Shown piece by piece: positions 28,349 through 37,800 of a stretch of DNA of 64,000 nt. Position numbers and translations under genes: made by a program. The stretch is from Desulfatitalea alkaliphila. Its GTDB lineage: Bacteria; Desulfobacterota; Desulfobacteria; Desulfobacterales; Desulfosarcinaceae. Under the pieces are notes generated by a model that was not told where the DNA came from, ran no database searches, and worked only from the letters and a program-made list of their open reading frames with translations. Numbering within the stretch: the stretch's first letter is position 1; each line of letters begins with the position of its first letter. The stretch spans positions 62,001 to 126,000 of the forward strand of contig NZ_JALJRB010000005.1 in the NCBI RefSeq assembly GCF_022968795.1, read 5' to 3'.

Positions 28349-28393
28349 CCTCTCCCCCGCTGCCGCCGGGGGAGAGGGGTTGTCACGACAACC
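28349..28393 (-). promoter_or_regulatory. Two leader hairpins covering the exonuclease ribosome site
   Basis: CCTCTCCCCC and GGGGGAGAGG (28349-28377) form a perfect 10-bp stem with a 9-base loop. Next to it, GGTTGTC-AC-GACAACC (28378-28393) forms a 7-bp stem. On the transcribed minus strand the purine arm GGGGGAGAGG is also the only ribosome-binding site for ATG 28342, so the stem would hide it. Confidence 0.5.
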
Positions 28394-28408
28394 AATGGTA
28401 AGGTTTCA

Positions 28409-28495
28409 TCATCCCCACAGGCCCCAGCCGAAGCTGGCCGTGAAGAAGATGGCAAACAGGACCAGGCCGATCATCCACCAATCTTCTATTTTCAT
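28409..28495 (-). CDS. Small symporter accessory protein
   Basis: A 28-codon frame, MKIEDWWMIGLVLFAIFFT followed by a short aromatic/glycine tail: one hydrophobic helix with a charged N-terminus. GGAG lies nine bases upstream of the ATG, and the gene starts 28 bp after the symporter stop on the same strand. It fits the very short single-helix proteins annotated as symporter small accessory proteins next to sodium:solute symporters. A structural or stabilising role in the membrane is an inference from that family. Confidence 0.65.
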   Translation of the reverse strand: MKIEDWWMIGLVLFAIFFTASFGWGLWG

Positions 28496-28523
28496 GGTGT
28501 GACACTCCTTTCATTGAAGTACC

Positions 28524-30314
28524 CTAAGCCTCCTTGACCACGATCATCAGATCCACCTCGGCGCGCTGGATCTGAACCTCGTGGGTAGTGGCCATTTCCG
28601 CTTTGAAGCAAAGGGCCCACATCACGATGACGCCCACGATCCACCAGGCGATCTGCCAGGACCAAAGGGGCGTGAAGCCGGCGAAGGCGAAAGCCCAATT
28701 GCCCAGGATGCAGGCCGGTCCGATGGCAAAAATGTACCAGACCGGCACAACGATCTTCATGGTGTTGCGCCAGGCCTGGCCGGCTTCCGAAGGTGCATCG
28801 GCGCTGTCCAGATAACGGCGGATCTCGATCTGGCGCTGGACGGTCTCCTCGTCATCCTTGATGCCGATACCGCGACACAGATAGGCCACGGCAAGGCCGG
28901 CGGCCACGCCCCAGAAGGCCGAGTGCATGGAAAGCGGGTTGGGCCAGACGTAGTAAGTGAGAAACACCGCCACCATGCCGGCCACCACCCCCAGGGCCGC
29001 ACCCACGCTGGGAAAGCGGAAGCCCCAAATGACCCCCAGCAGCAGCACGTACATGACGAAGCCGAAGGCGGTGGCCAGCGCCCCCAGTATCACCAAGGCG
29101 GCCGTTGAGTTCAGCCCCACCACCAGTGCCGCCGCGGTGACCACGGTGGCCAGCAGCCGGTTGACCCAGATCTGCTCGGCGTGGCCCGCTTCCTGTTTGC
29201 GGATGTAGCGCCAGTAGACATCCCGCAGGAGAATGGAGCCGCCGGTGTTGATGTAGGGTGCGGCGGTGGAGTGGATCGCCGCGATGGCGCCCATGAAGAC
29301 AACGCCCAGCACGAACGGCGGCAGGAACTGGGTCATCAGTTTGGGCACCACCTCGCTGTCCCGGGCGAGCACTAGCACCCCCTCCATCTCCAATATACGA
29401 GCGCCCATGCCCTGGAATGCGGTGAAGAAGAACAGGGCGAACCCCACCACGAAGGTGGACATGAAGGCCTGCTGCCAGGCCAGCGGCTTGGGCGACTTGA
29501 TGCCGAAGGTCCACATGGTGAAGGCCGGTGAGGACTGGATGCCCATGAGGGCGAACATGTAGGTCAGACACATCAGGGCCGTCCAGGGCACCTCCCCGGC
29601 GGCGCCGCCCAGGCCGAAATTGATCACCCGCGGCACCTCCAGGTAACGCTTGTCCAGGTTGGCGATCTTTTCCGACAAGACGCCCCAGCCGCCGATCTCG
29701 GGCGCCGTGATCACATAAAACCCCAGCAGGATGATGCCGCCCACCAGCAGCAGAAACTGGATCACCCCGACCCAGGCCGATGCTTTCATGCCGCCGGTGC
29801 ACACATAGAACCAGACGATGAAAGCCATGAAAATTGCGCCGAAGGCCACCGGCACGCCGGCCACCCAATGGAACAGCGCCGCCGCGGCCATGAGCTGCAC
29901 GGCGGAGTAGAACATGGAGTAGAGAAACGCCGTTAGCACCACCAGCCAGCGCACCGCCTCGTTGTTGTAATAGTAGGCGTACATATCGCCGGGGGTAATG
30001 AAACCGTAGCGCTTGCCCAGCAACCAGGTGCGCTTGGAAAAGAAGGCGCCGGTAATGGGAATGGTCAGCACGTAGAAGGAAGCGAAGGCATAGGCCAGAC
30101 CGTCGCGCCAGATCAGGCCGGGATGGCCGATGAAGGTCCAGCCGGAAAAAGAAGCCGCGGTGGCGGCCATCAAAAAAGCGATGAAGGGAATGGAACGGCC
30201 CGCGATGGCGTACCCGGACGAGGTCTTTTCCGAAAAATAGCCCTTCATCCCCATGTAAACGCAGTAGATGATGTAAAGGCCGAGCATGATGTAAACCCAA
30301 GTCACGCCGCTCAT
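28524..30314 (-). CDS. Sodium:solute symporter (acetate permease-like)
   Basis: A 596-residue inner-membrane carrier of the SSS family with about thirteen hydrophobic segments. The N-terminal YAIAGRSIPFIAFLMAATAASFSGWTFIGHPG region matches the substrate/sodium site of the family. ATG 30314 with AGGAGG five bases upstream is preferred; the open frame continues 31 codons further without a ribosome site. Its position directly downstream of acs on the same strand (gap about 100 bp), with the DUF294 and exonuclease genes following, suggests uptake of acetate or another short carboxylate. Substrate specificity cannot be read from sequence. Confidence 0.88.
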   Translation of the reverse strand: MSGVTWVYIMLGLYIIYCVYMGMKGYFSEKTSSGYAIAGRSIPFIAFLMAATAASFSGWTFIGHPGLIWRDGLAYAFASFYVLTIPITGAFFSKRTWLLGKRYGFITPGDMYAYYYNNEAVRWLVVLTAFLYSMFYSAVQLMAAAALFHWVAGVPVAFGAIFMAFIVWFYVCTGGMKASAWVGVIQFLLLVGGIILLGFYVITAPEIGGWGVLSEKIANLDKRYLEVPRVINFGLGGAAGEVPWTALMCLTYMFALMGIQSSPAFTMWTFGIKSPKPLAWQQAFMSTFVVGFALFFFTAFQGMGARILEMEGVLVLARDSEVVPKLMTQFLPPFVLGVVFMGAIAAIHSTAAPYINTGGSILLRDVYWRYIRKQEAGHAEQIWVNRLLATVVTAAALVVGLNSTAALVILGALATAFGFVMYVLLLGVIWGFRFPSVGAALGVVAGMVAVFLTYYVWPNPLSMHSAFWGVAAGLAVAYLCRGIGIKDDEETVQRQIEIRRYLDSADAPSEAGQAWRNTMKIVVPVWYIFAIGPACILGNWAFAFAGFTPLWSWQIAWWIVGVIVMWALCFKAEMATTHEVQIQRAEVDLMIVVKEA

Positions 30315-30417
30315 AGGATCCTCCTGGTTGGTATGTTGTTCCGATTGTGGAAGAACGTTGCTGCTAATGTTGTAGACCATCACCCCCTTTCCGATTTCCG
30401 GCTGCACTCAGGCAACG

Positions 30418-32451
30418 TCAGCCCTGCACCATCCGCCGGATCTCATCGACGATGTCGGGATTGGCCAGGGTGGTGACATCACCCGCGTCCTGGTTGTTGG
30501 AAAGCGCGCCCAACACCCGGCGCATGATCTTGCCGGAACGGGTCTTGGGCATGTCCTTGACGATCCACACCTTGCGCGGCTTGGCGATTTTGCCGATGGC
30601 ATCGCACACCGCATCGGACACTTTGCGCGCCAGGCCGTCGTGCACCTCGAAACCCGGTTTGAGGGACACATACAGATCGGGCTCCTTGCCCTTGATCTCG
30701 TGGGCCACCGGCACGACGGCGGCTTCGGCCACCTCCGGCACCATCAAGGCGGCCGATTCGATCTCCTTGGTGCCCAGGCGGTGCCCGGAAACATTGATCA
30801 CATCGTCGATACGCCCCAGGATGCGGATGTATCCATCGGGCGCCTCCACCGCCGCGTCGCCGGTCAAGTAAGGCCAGTCGCGCCAATCTTTGCTCTGGGG
30901 ATCCTTGCAGTAGCGCTCGTAGTATTGGCGTACATACCGTTCCCGGTCGCCCCAAATGGTTTGAAAAGCCCCCGGCCATGGGTTCTGGATGCAGATGTTG
31001 CCCGCCTTGCCGGCCCCCTGGGGCAGCACATGGCCCTCATCGTCGTAAATGATGGTGTGGATGCCCGGCATGCCGGGGCCCGCGCTGCCGGGCTTCATCG
31101 GTTTGATGGCGGGCAGGGTGCTGCACAGAAAGCCCCCGGTTTCCGTCTGCCACCAGGTGTCCACGATCACCGCTTCGCCTTTGCCGACCTCGTTATAATA
31201 CCAGCGCCACACCTCCGGCTCGATGGGCTCGCCCACCGTGGTCATGTGCTTGAAATGGTAATTGTACTTTCGAGGCTCCTCGGGCCCGATCTTGCGCAGC
31301 GCGCGAATGGCGGTGGGTGCCGTGTGGAAGATGTTGACATCCAGATCCTGGGCGATGCGCCATGACCGGCCTGCATCCGGAAAGGTGGGCACCCCTTCGT
31401 AGACCACCGTCGAAGCGCATACGGCCAGGGGACCGTAGACGATGTAGGAATGGCCGGTGATCCAGCCGATATCCGCCATGCACCAGTAGACATCCTCGGG
31501 ATGGATGTCCTGTACATACTTGGAAGTGGCCGCGACATAGGCCAAATAGCCGCCCGTGCTGTGCTGGCAGCCCTTGGGTTTGCCGGTGGTCCCGCTGGTG
31601 TACATGAGGAAAAGAGGCGCCTCGGCCGGCATGGGCACCGGATCGATGCGTGCGCCGTAATATTTCGGCAGCACATCGTTGACCACGTGGTCCCGATCGG
31701 GCACCAGGGGGGTGGCGGCGGAATACTTGCCGGGATAGCGCTGCCACACCAGCACCTTGTCCACCGCGCGGCCCTGTTTGGCCGCCACCTCGCAGGCCAC
31801 GTCGGCATTCTTCTTGTGGTCCAGCAAGGTGCCCCCGCGCCAATAGGCATCCATGGTGATCAGCACCCGACTGCCGGAGTCCACGATGCGGTCGGCGCAG
31901 GCCTGGCCGGAAAAACCGCCGAACACCTGGGAGTGGATCACCCCCAAACGGGCACATGCCAGCATGGTGATGGGCAGCTCCGCCACCATGGGCAAATGCA
32001 GGGTCACCCGGTCGCCGGCCTTCAAACCGCAAAAATCGCGCAGCAACGCGGCGAATTCGTTCACCCGGACGTAGAGGGTCTGATAGGTGATGTGTTCGTA
32101 CTTTTCGCCCATGGGCTCGGGCACGAAGTGGATGGCGGTCTTGTTCTTGTGGCGCGCCAGATGCCGATCCACGCAATTGTAGGCGGCGTTGATCTTGCCG
32201 CCCACGAACCATTTCCAGCAGGGGGCGTCGCTGGTGTCCAAAATGGTGTGCCAGTATTCGTACCAATCGAGCAAATCGGCATACGCTTTGAAACAGTTGG
32301 GAAAATTTTCCAGGCGAAAGCGATCGTAAATGGCCTCGTCGGTCATGTTGGCCTGGGCGATGAAACGCGCACTGGGATGAAAATAGGCCTCCTCCTGCCA
32401 ATGAACGGCGATTTGCGCTTCCGATGTTTCGACAATCTCTTTTTCTGCCAT
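30418..32451 (-). CDS. acs: Acetyl-CoA synthetase
   Basis: A 677-residue AMP-forming synthetase: acetate plus ATP plus CoA to acetyl-CoA. The ATP motif is YTSGTTGKPKG. The core continues with DTWWQTETGG and YLTGDAA. The hinge/C-terminal motif is SGHRLGTKEIES, and the catalytic, acetylatable lysine is in KTRSGKIMRR near the C-terminus. The length is typical. ATG 32451 has AGAGG six bases upstream. It is the first gene of the acetate module. The roughly 670-bp upstream spacer is unusually long and probably holds its promoter. Confidence 0.95.
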   Translation of the reverse strand: MAEKEIVETSEAQIAVHWQEEAYFHPSARFIAQANMTDEAIYDRFRLENFPNCFKAYADLLDWYEYWHTILDTSDAPCWKWFVGGKINAAYNCVDRHLARHKNKTAIHFVPEPMGEKYEHITYQTLYVRVNEFAALLRDFCGLKAGDRVTLHLPMVAELPITMLACARLGVIHSQVFGGFSGQACADRIVDSGSRVLITMDAYWRGGTLLDHKKNADVACEVAAKQGRAVDKVLVWQRYPGKYSAATPLVPDRDHVVNDVLPKYYGARIDPVPMPAEAPLFLMYTSGTTGKPKGCQHSTGGYLAYVAATSKYVQDIHPEDVYWCMADIGWITGHSYIVYGPLAVCASTVVYEGVPTFPDAGRSWRIAQDLDVNIFHTAPTAIRALRKIGPEEPRKYNYHFKHMTTVGEPIEPEVWRWYYNEVGKGEAVIVDTWWQTETGGFLCSTLPAIKPMKPGSAGPGMPGIHTIIYDDEGHVLPQGAGKAGNICIQNPWPGAFQTIWGDRERYVRQYYERYCKDPQSKDWRDWPYLTGDAAVEAPDGYIRILGRIDDVINVSGHRLGTKEIESAALMVPEVAEAAVVPVAHEIKGKEPDLYVSLKPGFEVHDGLARKVSDAVCDAIGKIAKPRKVWIVKDMPKTRSGKIMRRVLGALSNNQDAGDVTTLANPDIVDEIRRMVQG

Positions 32452-33124
32452 GTTGCACCTCTCCCCGGCATTATCGGTGAATAGCTGCTGACCCTGCCCT
32501 TTCGCGGCCCTGCCGCGGCCTGGTTCGACCTCCTTTCGTCCTGCGCGGGTTTGCCGAACGGCCGCGCCCGACACGGCCAGCCGGCAGGCAAGTCCGCCCC
32601 CGCGTCCTATGACCGGCCCACGCCGACCGGTTGCAGGCCTCCGTAGATTGGCCGCCTGGCGCACAAACACCTATCGGTGCGCTTGCCGGATTGCCCCTGG
32701 GGCCACCCCGTGCCGCGCAATGTTGTCAACCGGCACAGACGGGCACGGCGGCGACCTTTGGTGCTTGCAACCGACCTGGATCTCGAACTTTACAAAAAGC
32801 GGACAGCCCCGGTATCAGGCGATCATCACAAAGAGGAAGCGTACGGCGTTCACAGGCGAAAAACCGTTTGATGGTCTGCGATCATTTCCACATTGACGGG
32901 AAGGACTCCGTTGCATAACGCGCTTTCCACTGGAATACAGAGGGGGTTGGTGGACGTCTTGATATTTTGTGACTTGTATTTTTTATTTATACGGCGTATT
33001 CATATTGTTAACTGCATTTGTTCATAGGGTTTGTCAAGCAATAATTTCCATCCCGCCCCGCCCACTTTGGCGTTGGTCCCATGGCCCTTGAAATGTCGGT
33101 TGATTCGTGAACAAAGGAGACCGA
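32452..33124. other. Long divergent spacer upstream of acs
   Basis: No credible gene on either strand. The acs-proximal half is GC-rich; bases from about 32940 to 33040 are distinctly AT-rich and probably contain promoters for acs (minus) and the small zinc-ribbon gene (plus). I searched by eye for a -24/-12 sigma-54 pattern facing acs and did not find a good one. Confidence 0.5.
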
Positions 33125-33349
33125 ATGATGATGGCGGAAAAGCAGGTTATCTGCAAATGCGGCCATCCTTCCTTGATGCGGTCCGGCAAGGATTGGTGCG
33201 CAAAATGCGGCAGGCCCCTGTTTTACGAAGGCAGGGACCGCGGCCGGCACCGCCGCAACACCCTTTTCGTCACCGCCGCGCTGCTCGCCGGCATTGGCAT
33301 GGTGGTCTATCTGTTCATGGAAATGATCGTCGCCCATATCGGGGGGTAA
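33125..33349 (+). CDS. Small zinc-ribbon membrane protein
   Basis: A 74-residue protein. Two cysteine pairs (CKCGHPS and CAKCGRP, about residues 10-31) form a zinc ribbon; a basic stretch and one C-terminal membrane helix (about 48-70) follow. AAGGAG lies five bases before the first of three consecutive ATG codons, which fixes the start at 33125 rather than the GTG at 33107. It is a single gene between two minus-strand operons. The function is unknown. Confidence 0.7.
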   Translation: MMMAEKQVICKCGHPSLMRSGKDWCAKCGRPLFYEGRDRGRHRRNTLFVTAALLAGIGMVVYLFMEMIVAHIGG

Positions 33350-33490
33350 TCCTGTCTCCGCCCCATGGGACGCCTCTTTCCTCACTGCCTCACCCTGCCG
33401 GTGGTTGAAGCCAAAGCTCCCATGGTTTGTGGGCGAGTCCCGGCAAACCGCCGGCGACCCGCCTGTCGCCACCGACGAATAGTGAAACCC

Positions 33491-34408
33491 CTACACCAGA
33501 AACTCGCCCACCAGTCGGTCCCAATCGGCGTTGGGCACGCTGCCGTAGATGTCGCTGAGGGCCTCGCCGCCGGTGGCCGCCAGGCGGTAGCCGGCGGTTT
33601 CGCTCAGTACGCTGGTGAGCCGTTGGGACTCGTCGTCCATCCAGGCGTTGCTCTCGCTGCCGAAGAACAGATTCTTCAAGTTGCGGCGCAGGTTGCTGGG
33701 TTGAATCACCATGAACCAGCCTTCGCCGTAGGGAGAGCGGTTGGCCGTCTCGGCGCGCGCGCTCAGTTTGGCGTTGACCGCCACCACCTTGCCGTCCACC
33801 GGGCTCAACGGTTGGGCCGTGTGGCCGCCGCGGCCGATCTTGGCCTGGGGACGGTCCTGGGCGACGGCCTGGCCCAGCTTGGGCAGTTCGATGCGGTCCT
33901 GGGGGCCCAGTAGACGCAGGGCGAAGTCATCCATGCCCACCCGCACCCGGCCGCCATACTCCACCCGCGCCCAGGTGTGGCCGTGGTGATAGTAATAATC
34001 CCGCGCCACGTTGAAACCGGAAGCCTGCTCGCACAAGGGCTCTCCCAAGGGGGTCCGGATACCGTTGTCTTCCAGCATCTGGTCGTAGGGGCAGCGCACG
34101 CAGTCGTAGCCGTGACCACACAGTTTGTAAGCCACCCGCCCGCTGAGCATGTGGCGGCATTTGCGCTGGTTCATCAGCATGCGCAACCGCACCGGCCGCG
34201 GATCGGCGGCGGGGGCTGCATCACCGCGCCCGCGCGCTTCGAAATCGGCCTGCACCTTGCGATCGAAGGCGCACCCCAGGCAATCAAAAGCATTAATACA
34301 GGCAATGGGCTTCACCACGCCGGCGCGGCTCCAGACACATTGATTATTGGTCAGACCGTAGATGAACGGCTGCCCGCTTTTGCTTCCTTTGAAAGTTTGC
34401 CCGGTCAT
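33491..34408 (-). CDS. GcvH-like protein with cysteine-rich N-terminus, no lipoyl lysine
   Basis: A 305-residue protein. The N-terminal 110 residues carry many cysteines, including CLGCAFD and CVRCPYD, suited to bind a metal or cluster. Residues about 140-260 resemble glycine cleavage H protein (HHGHTWARVEYGGRVRVGMDDFALRLLG, then SPVDGKVVAVN). In GcvH the lipoylated lysine sits just before the turn (ESVKA); the aligned stretch here is KIGRGGHTAQP with glycine at that position. ATG 34408 has AAGGAGG five bases upstream. It is downstream of the HdrA-like gene, beyond a strong terminator, so it may be transcribed on its own. A non-lipoyl role in the Hdr system is an inference. Confidence 0.75.
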   Translation of the reverse strand: MTGQTFKGSKSGQPFIYGLTNNQCVWSRAGVVKPIACINAFDCLGCAFDRKVQADFEARGRGDAAPAADPRPVRLRMLMNQRKCRHMLSGRVAYKLCGHGYDCVRCPYDQMLEDNGIRTPLGEPLCEQASGFNVARDYYYHHGHTWARVEYGGRVRVGMDDFALRLLGPQDRIELPKLGQAVAQDRPQAKIGRGGHTAQPLSPVDGKVVAVNAKLSARAETANRSPYGEGWFMVIQPSNLRRNLKNLFFGSESNAWMDDESQRLTSVLSETAGYRLAATGGEALSDIYGSVPNADWDRLVGEFLV

Positions 34409-34494
34409 ATGCGCCTCCTTGGGTTGGGAGTGGACATCTGAAGATGCTCGCCTGTTACCCTCCCAATTAGCAGGAACCGGGCCAAGTTGGTATT

Positions 34495-34585
34495 TTGAGT
34501 TTGTTGAGTTTGTTGAGTTTGTTGTGTTGGTGGGGGTTTTTGGGGTTTGTTGGGTTGGTGGTGTCTGTTGGGTTGGTTGAGTTTT
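34495..34585. repeat. TTTGTTGAG nonamer array (GT-rich)
   Basis: Three exact tandem TTTGTTGAG units followed by degenerate GGTTTGTTGGGTTGG copies. It is the reverse-complement type of the AC-rich tract at 34741-34806, so the two form opposing arms around the terminator. Confidence 0.65.
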
Positions 34586-34652
34586 ATGCAGCCTGCGCTT
34601 GATGCAAATTGTTGCACTATTAACGGCACATGGATGCAACCTTCTGTTCTGC

Positions 34653-34691
34653 GGAAGAAAAACAGGGGTGATGCGAATCGCATCACCCCTG
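34653..34691 (-). terminator. Strong intrinsic terminator of the hdr operon
   Basis: A perfect inverted repeat, CAGGGGTGATGCGA and its complement with one central base (34663-34691). On the minus strand it is followed by TTTTTCTTCC. It lies about 115 bp beyond the HdrA-like stop codon. Confidence 0.85.
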
Positions 34692-34740
34692 TGGCACATT
34701 GCAACACCCTTTCAACGTAAACGGTCACAATTCACTAAAA

Positions 34741-34806
34741 CCAACAACCCACATCAACCCTGCCAACCCAACAAACTCAACAAACTCTTCCAACTCAACA
34801 AACCCG
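34741..34806. repeat. AC-rich imperfect repeat, copy 2
   Basis: CCAACCCAACAAACTCAACA and related units, almost without G, abutting the stop codon of the HdrA-like gene. The same family as 7981-8047. Confidence 0.6.
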
Positions 34807-37800
34807 CTACCCTTGCTCGAACAGCGCATGGGCTTTTGCGATGAGCTGGTCGTCGGTGAAGTGTTTGAGGGTGATGGCCTTGCCCGGGCACTCGGAGACG
34901 CAGGTGCCGCAGCCGTGGCACAGGGCCGGATCGATCACCGCGTGGGAGTGCTCGTCGATGTGGGGGATGTGGTAGGGGCAACTGCGCACGCAGGTGAGGC
35001 ATGCGGCGCAAAGCCCCGCATCCACGACGGCCACCACCCCGCCCATCAGGACTGCCTCCTTGGAGAGCAGGGTCATGGCCCGGGCGGCGGCCGCCTTGGC
35101 CTGGGCGATGCTCTCTTCCATCGGTTTGGGATAGTGGGCCAGTCCGGCCAGGAAGATCCCCTCGGAAGAGAAATCCACTGGACGCAGCTTGGCATGGGCT
35201 TCGACCAGGAAGCCGTCGTCGTTGACCGGCACCTTGAAGAGTTCGTAGAGCCGGTTGTTTTTGGTCGCCTCGATGCCGGCCGCCAGGATCAGCAGATCGG
35301 GCTTGATGCGGATGGGCCGGCGCAGCACGTGATCGGTGACGGTGAGCAGCAATTGGTCCTGGTCGGCCATGGCCACGCTGGGCAATTTCTCCGGGTCGAA
35401 ACGGATGAAGATCACTCCCTTGGCGCGGGCTTCCTGGTAAAGCTTTTCACGGAAACCGTAGGCCCGGATGTCGCGGTAGAGAATGAACACCTTCATGGCC
35501 GGGTTCTTCTCTTTGAGCGCCAAAGCCGCTTTTAGACTGTGAGTGCAGCAAATCTTACTGCAGTAGGGCCGCTCTTCGGTTCGTGATCCCACGCACTGGA
35601 TGAACACGGCGCACTTGGCGGTAATCAGCCGCTGCTCATCGCGGTTGAAGGCGGCGTCCAGATCGAGATGGGTCAGCACGTTGGGGTGCTTGCCGTAGAG
35701 ATACTCGGTGGGTTTGTACTCCACTGCCCCGACGGCCAGCAGGGCCGCGCCGTGGGCGATTTCCAGTGTACGGCCGCCGCCGTCGGTGAGGGTGGAGGTC
35801 ATGTTGCCCATGGCGCCGTGGGTGGCCGTCACTTCGGTGTCCAGGTGCAGATGGATCCGGGGGTGTTGGCGGGTGCGCTCGATGAGATCTGCCAGGTAAA
35901 CGGCCAGGTCCTCGCCCTGCCAGGTGGCGCGCAGGTGCCGGGCGTTGCCGCCCAACCGGCCTTGCTTTTCCACCAGGTGCACCTCACACCCCTGTTCGGC
36001 AATGCCCAGGGCCGCCTCCATGCCGGCCACCCCGCCGCCGACCACCAGGGCGGTTTTGGTGATGGGCACGGACACATGATAGAGCGGTTCAATGAAAGTT
36101 GCTTTGGCCACGGCCATGCGCACCAGCTCCTTGGCCTTCCGGGTGGCCTTTTCGGGGTTGTTCATGTGCACCCAGGTGTTCTGATCGCGGATGTTGGCCA
36201 TTTCGAACAGATACTTGTTCAGGCCGGCCTCGCGGATGGTTTCCTGGAACAGCGGCTCATGGGTACGCGGCGAGCAGGAGGCCACCACCACGCGGTTGAT
36301 CTGCTTTTCCTGGATCACCGCCTTCATGTGGTCCTGGGTGTCCTGGGAACAACTGAAAAGATTGTCCTCCACATGCACCACGTAGGGCAGAGACTTGGCA
36401 TAGTCGCGCACCGCCGGCACATCGGCCACGCCGCCGATGTTGATGCCGCAGTTGCAGACAAAGACCCCCACCCGAACGGGCTGGCCTTCAATATCGGTTT
36501 CCGGCGGCAGCTCCCTGGTTTGGGTCAGGGACCAGCGAGCGGCCGCCAGACGTTCGCCGGCGCAGGCCGCCGCGGCCGAAGCCTCCATGACCGAGTGGGG
36601 AATGTCCTTGGGTTCCTGAAAGGCCCCGCAAACATAAATGCCGTCCCGAGAGGTATTCACTGGCGCGGTGTCGCGGGTTTGAACGAAGCCGTAGGGGTTG
36701 AGATCGATGCCCAGGCGGCCGGCCAGGGCCACCGCTTCGGGGTCGGCGGTCAGGCCGACGGAGAGTACCACCAGGTCGTAGCGCTCCTCGGCGGTCTTGC
36801 CGGCTTCGGTGGCGTAGACAATGCGTAACTGCTCGCCTTCCGCCGGATAGACCGAATGGATGCGCGAACGCACCATGCGCACACCGTGCTCATTCTGGGC
36901 GCGCAGGTTGTATTTGTCAAAATCTTTGCCGAAGGTGCGCATGTCCATGAAGAAGATGGTCGCATCCAGGGGGCTGCTGCTGTGCTCCTTGGCGATCACC
37001 GCCTGCTTGTTGGCGTACATGCAGCACACCGAAGAACAGTAGCCATTGTCGCAGTGGTTGATGTCCCGCGACCCCACGCACTGCAGAAAGGCGATCTTTC
37101 TGGGTTCCTTGTGGTCCGAGGGACGCACCAGGTGGCCGGCAAAGGGACCCGAGGCCGAGAGCATGCGCTCGAACTCCAGGCTGGTCACCACGTTGGGATG
37201 GTTGGCGTAGCTGTAGGTTTCGTAAAGCGTGGGATCGTAGGGCACGAACCCCGGCGCGAGAATGACGGCGCCCACCTTGACTTCCCGGGTGCGGGCGATC
37301 TGGCGATGGTCCACCGCGCCGGCCAGGCAGGCCTTGACACACATGTAACACTCGGAACAGACCCCGCAGGCAAGGCAGCGCGCCCCTTCGGCGCGGGCCA
37401 GGTTTTCGTCGAAACCCAACTGGACTTCTTCGAAGCCGGCCACCCGCTGTTCGACCGCCCGGTGGGGCATGAGCGCCCGGGCCGCAATGGCATGTCCCTG
37501 CAGCGGCACATCAGTGACCGCCTCCAAGGCCTGGCCGCGGCCCTCCTGCAGATCCACACCCTCGATGTAGCGTTGGATGGAAATGGCCGCCTGTTTTCCG
37601 GCTTCGATGGCTTCCACCACCGTGGCCGGACCGGTGACCGCGTCGCCGCCGGCGAAGATGTCGGCGTCCCGGGTTTGCAAACTGACCGGATCCACGTTCA
37701 TGGTGCCCCAGTCCGTGAGGGTGCAGGCGCACTCGTCGGTCAGGCAGGCCCAGTCGCTCTCCTGGCCGATGGCCGGCACCACGGCATCCACCTCGATGAT

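Noticed and set aside
32452-33100. Sigma-54 promoter in front of acs
   Set aside because: No GG-N10-GC pair with acceptable flanks was found on the acs strand.
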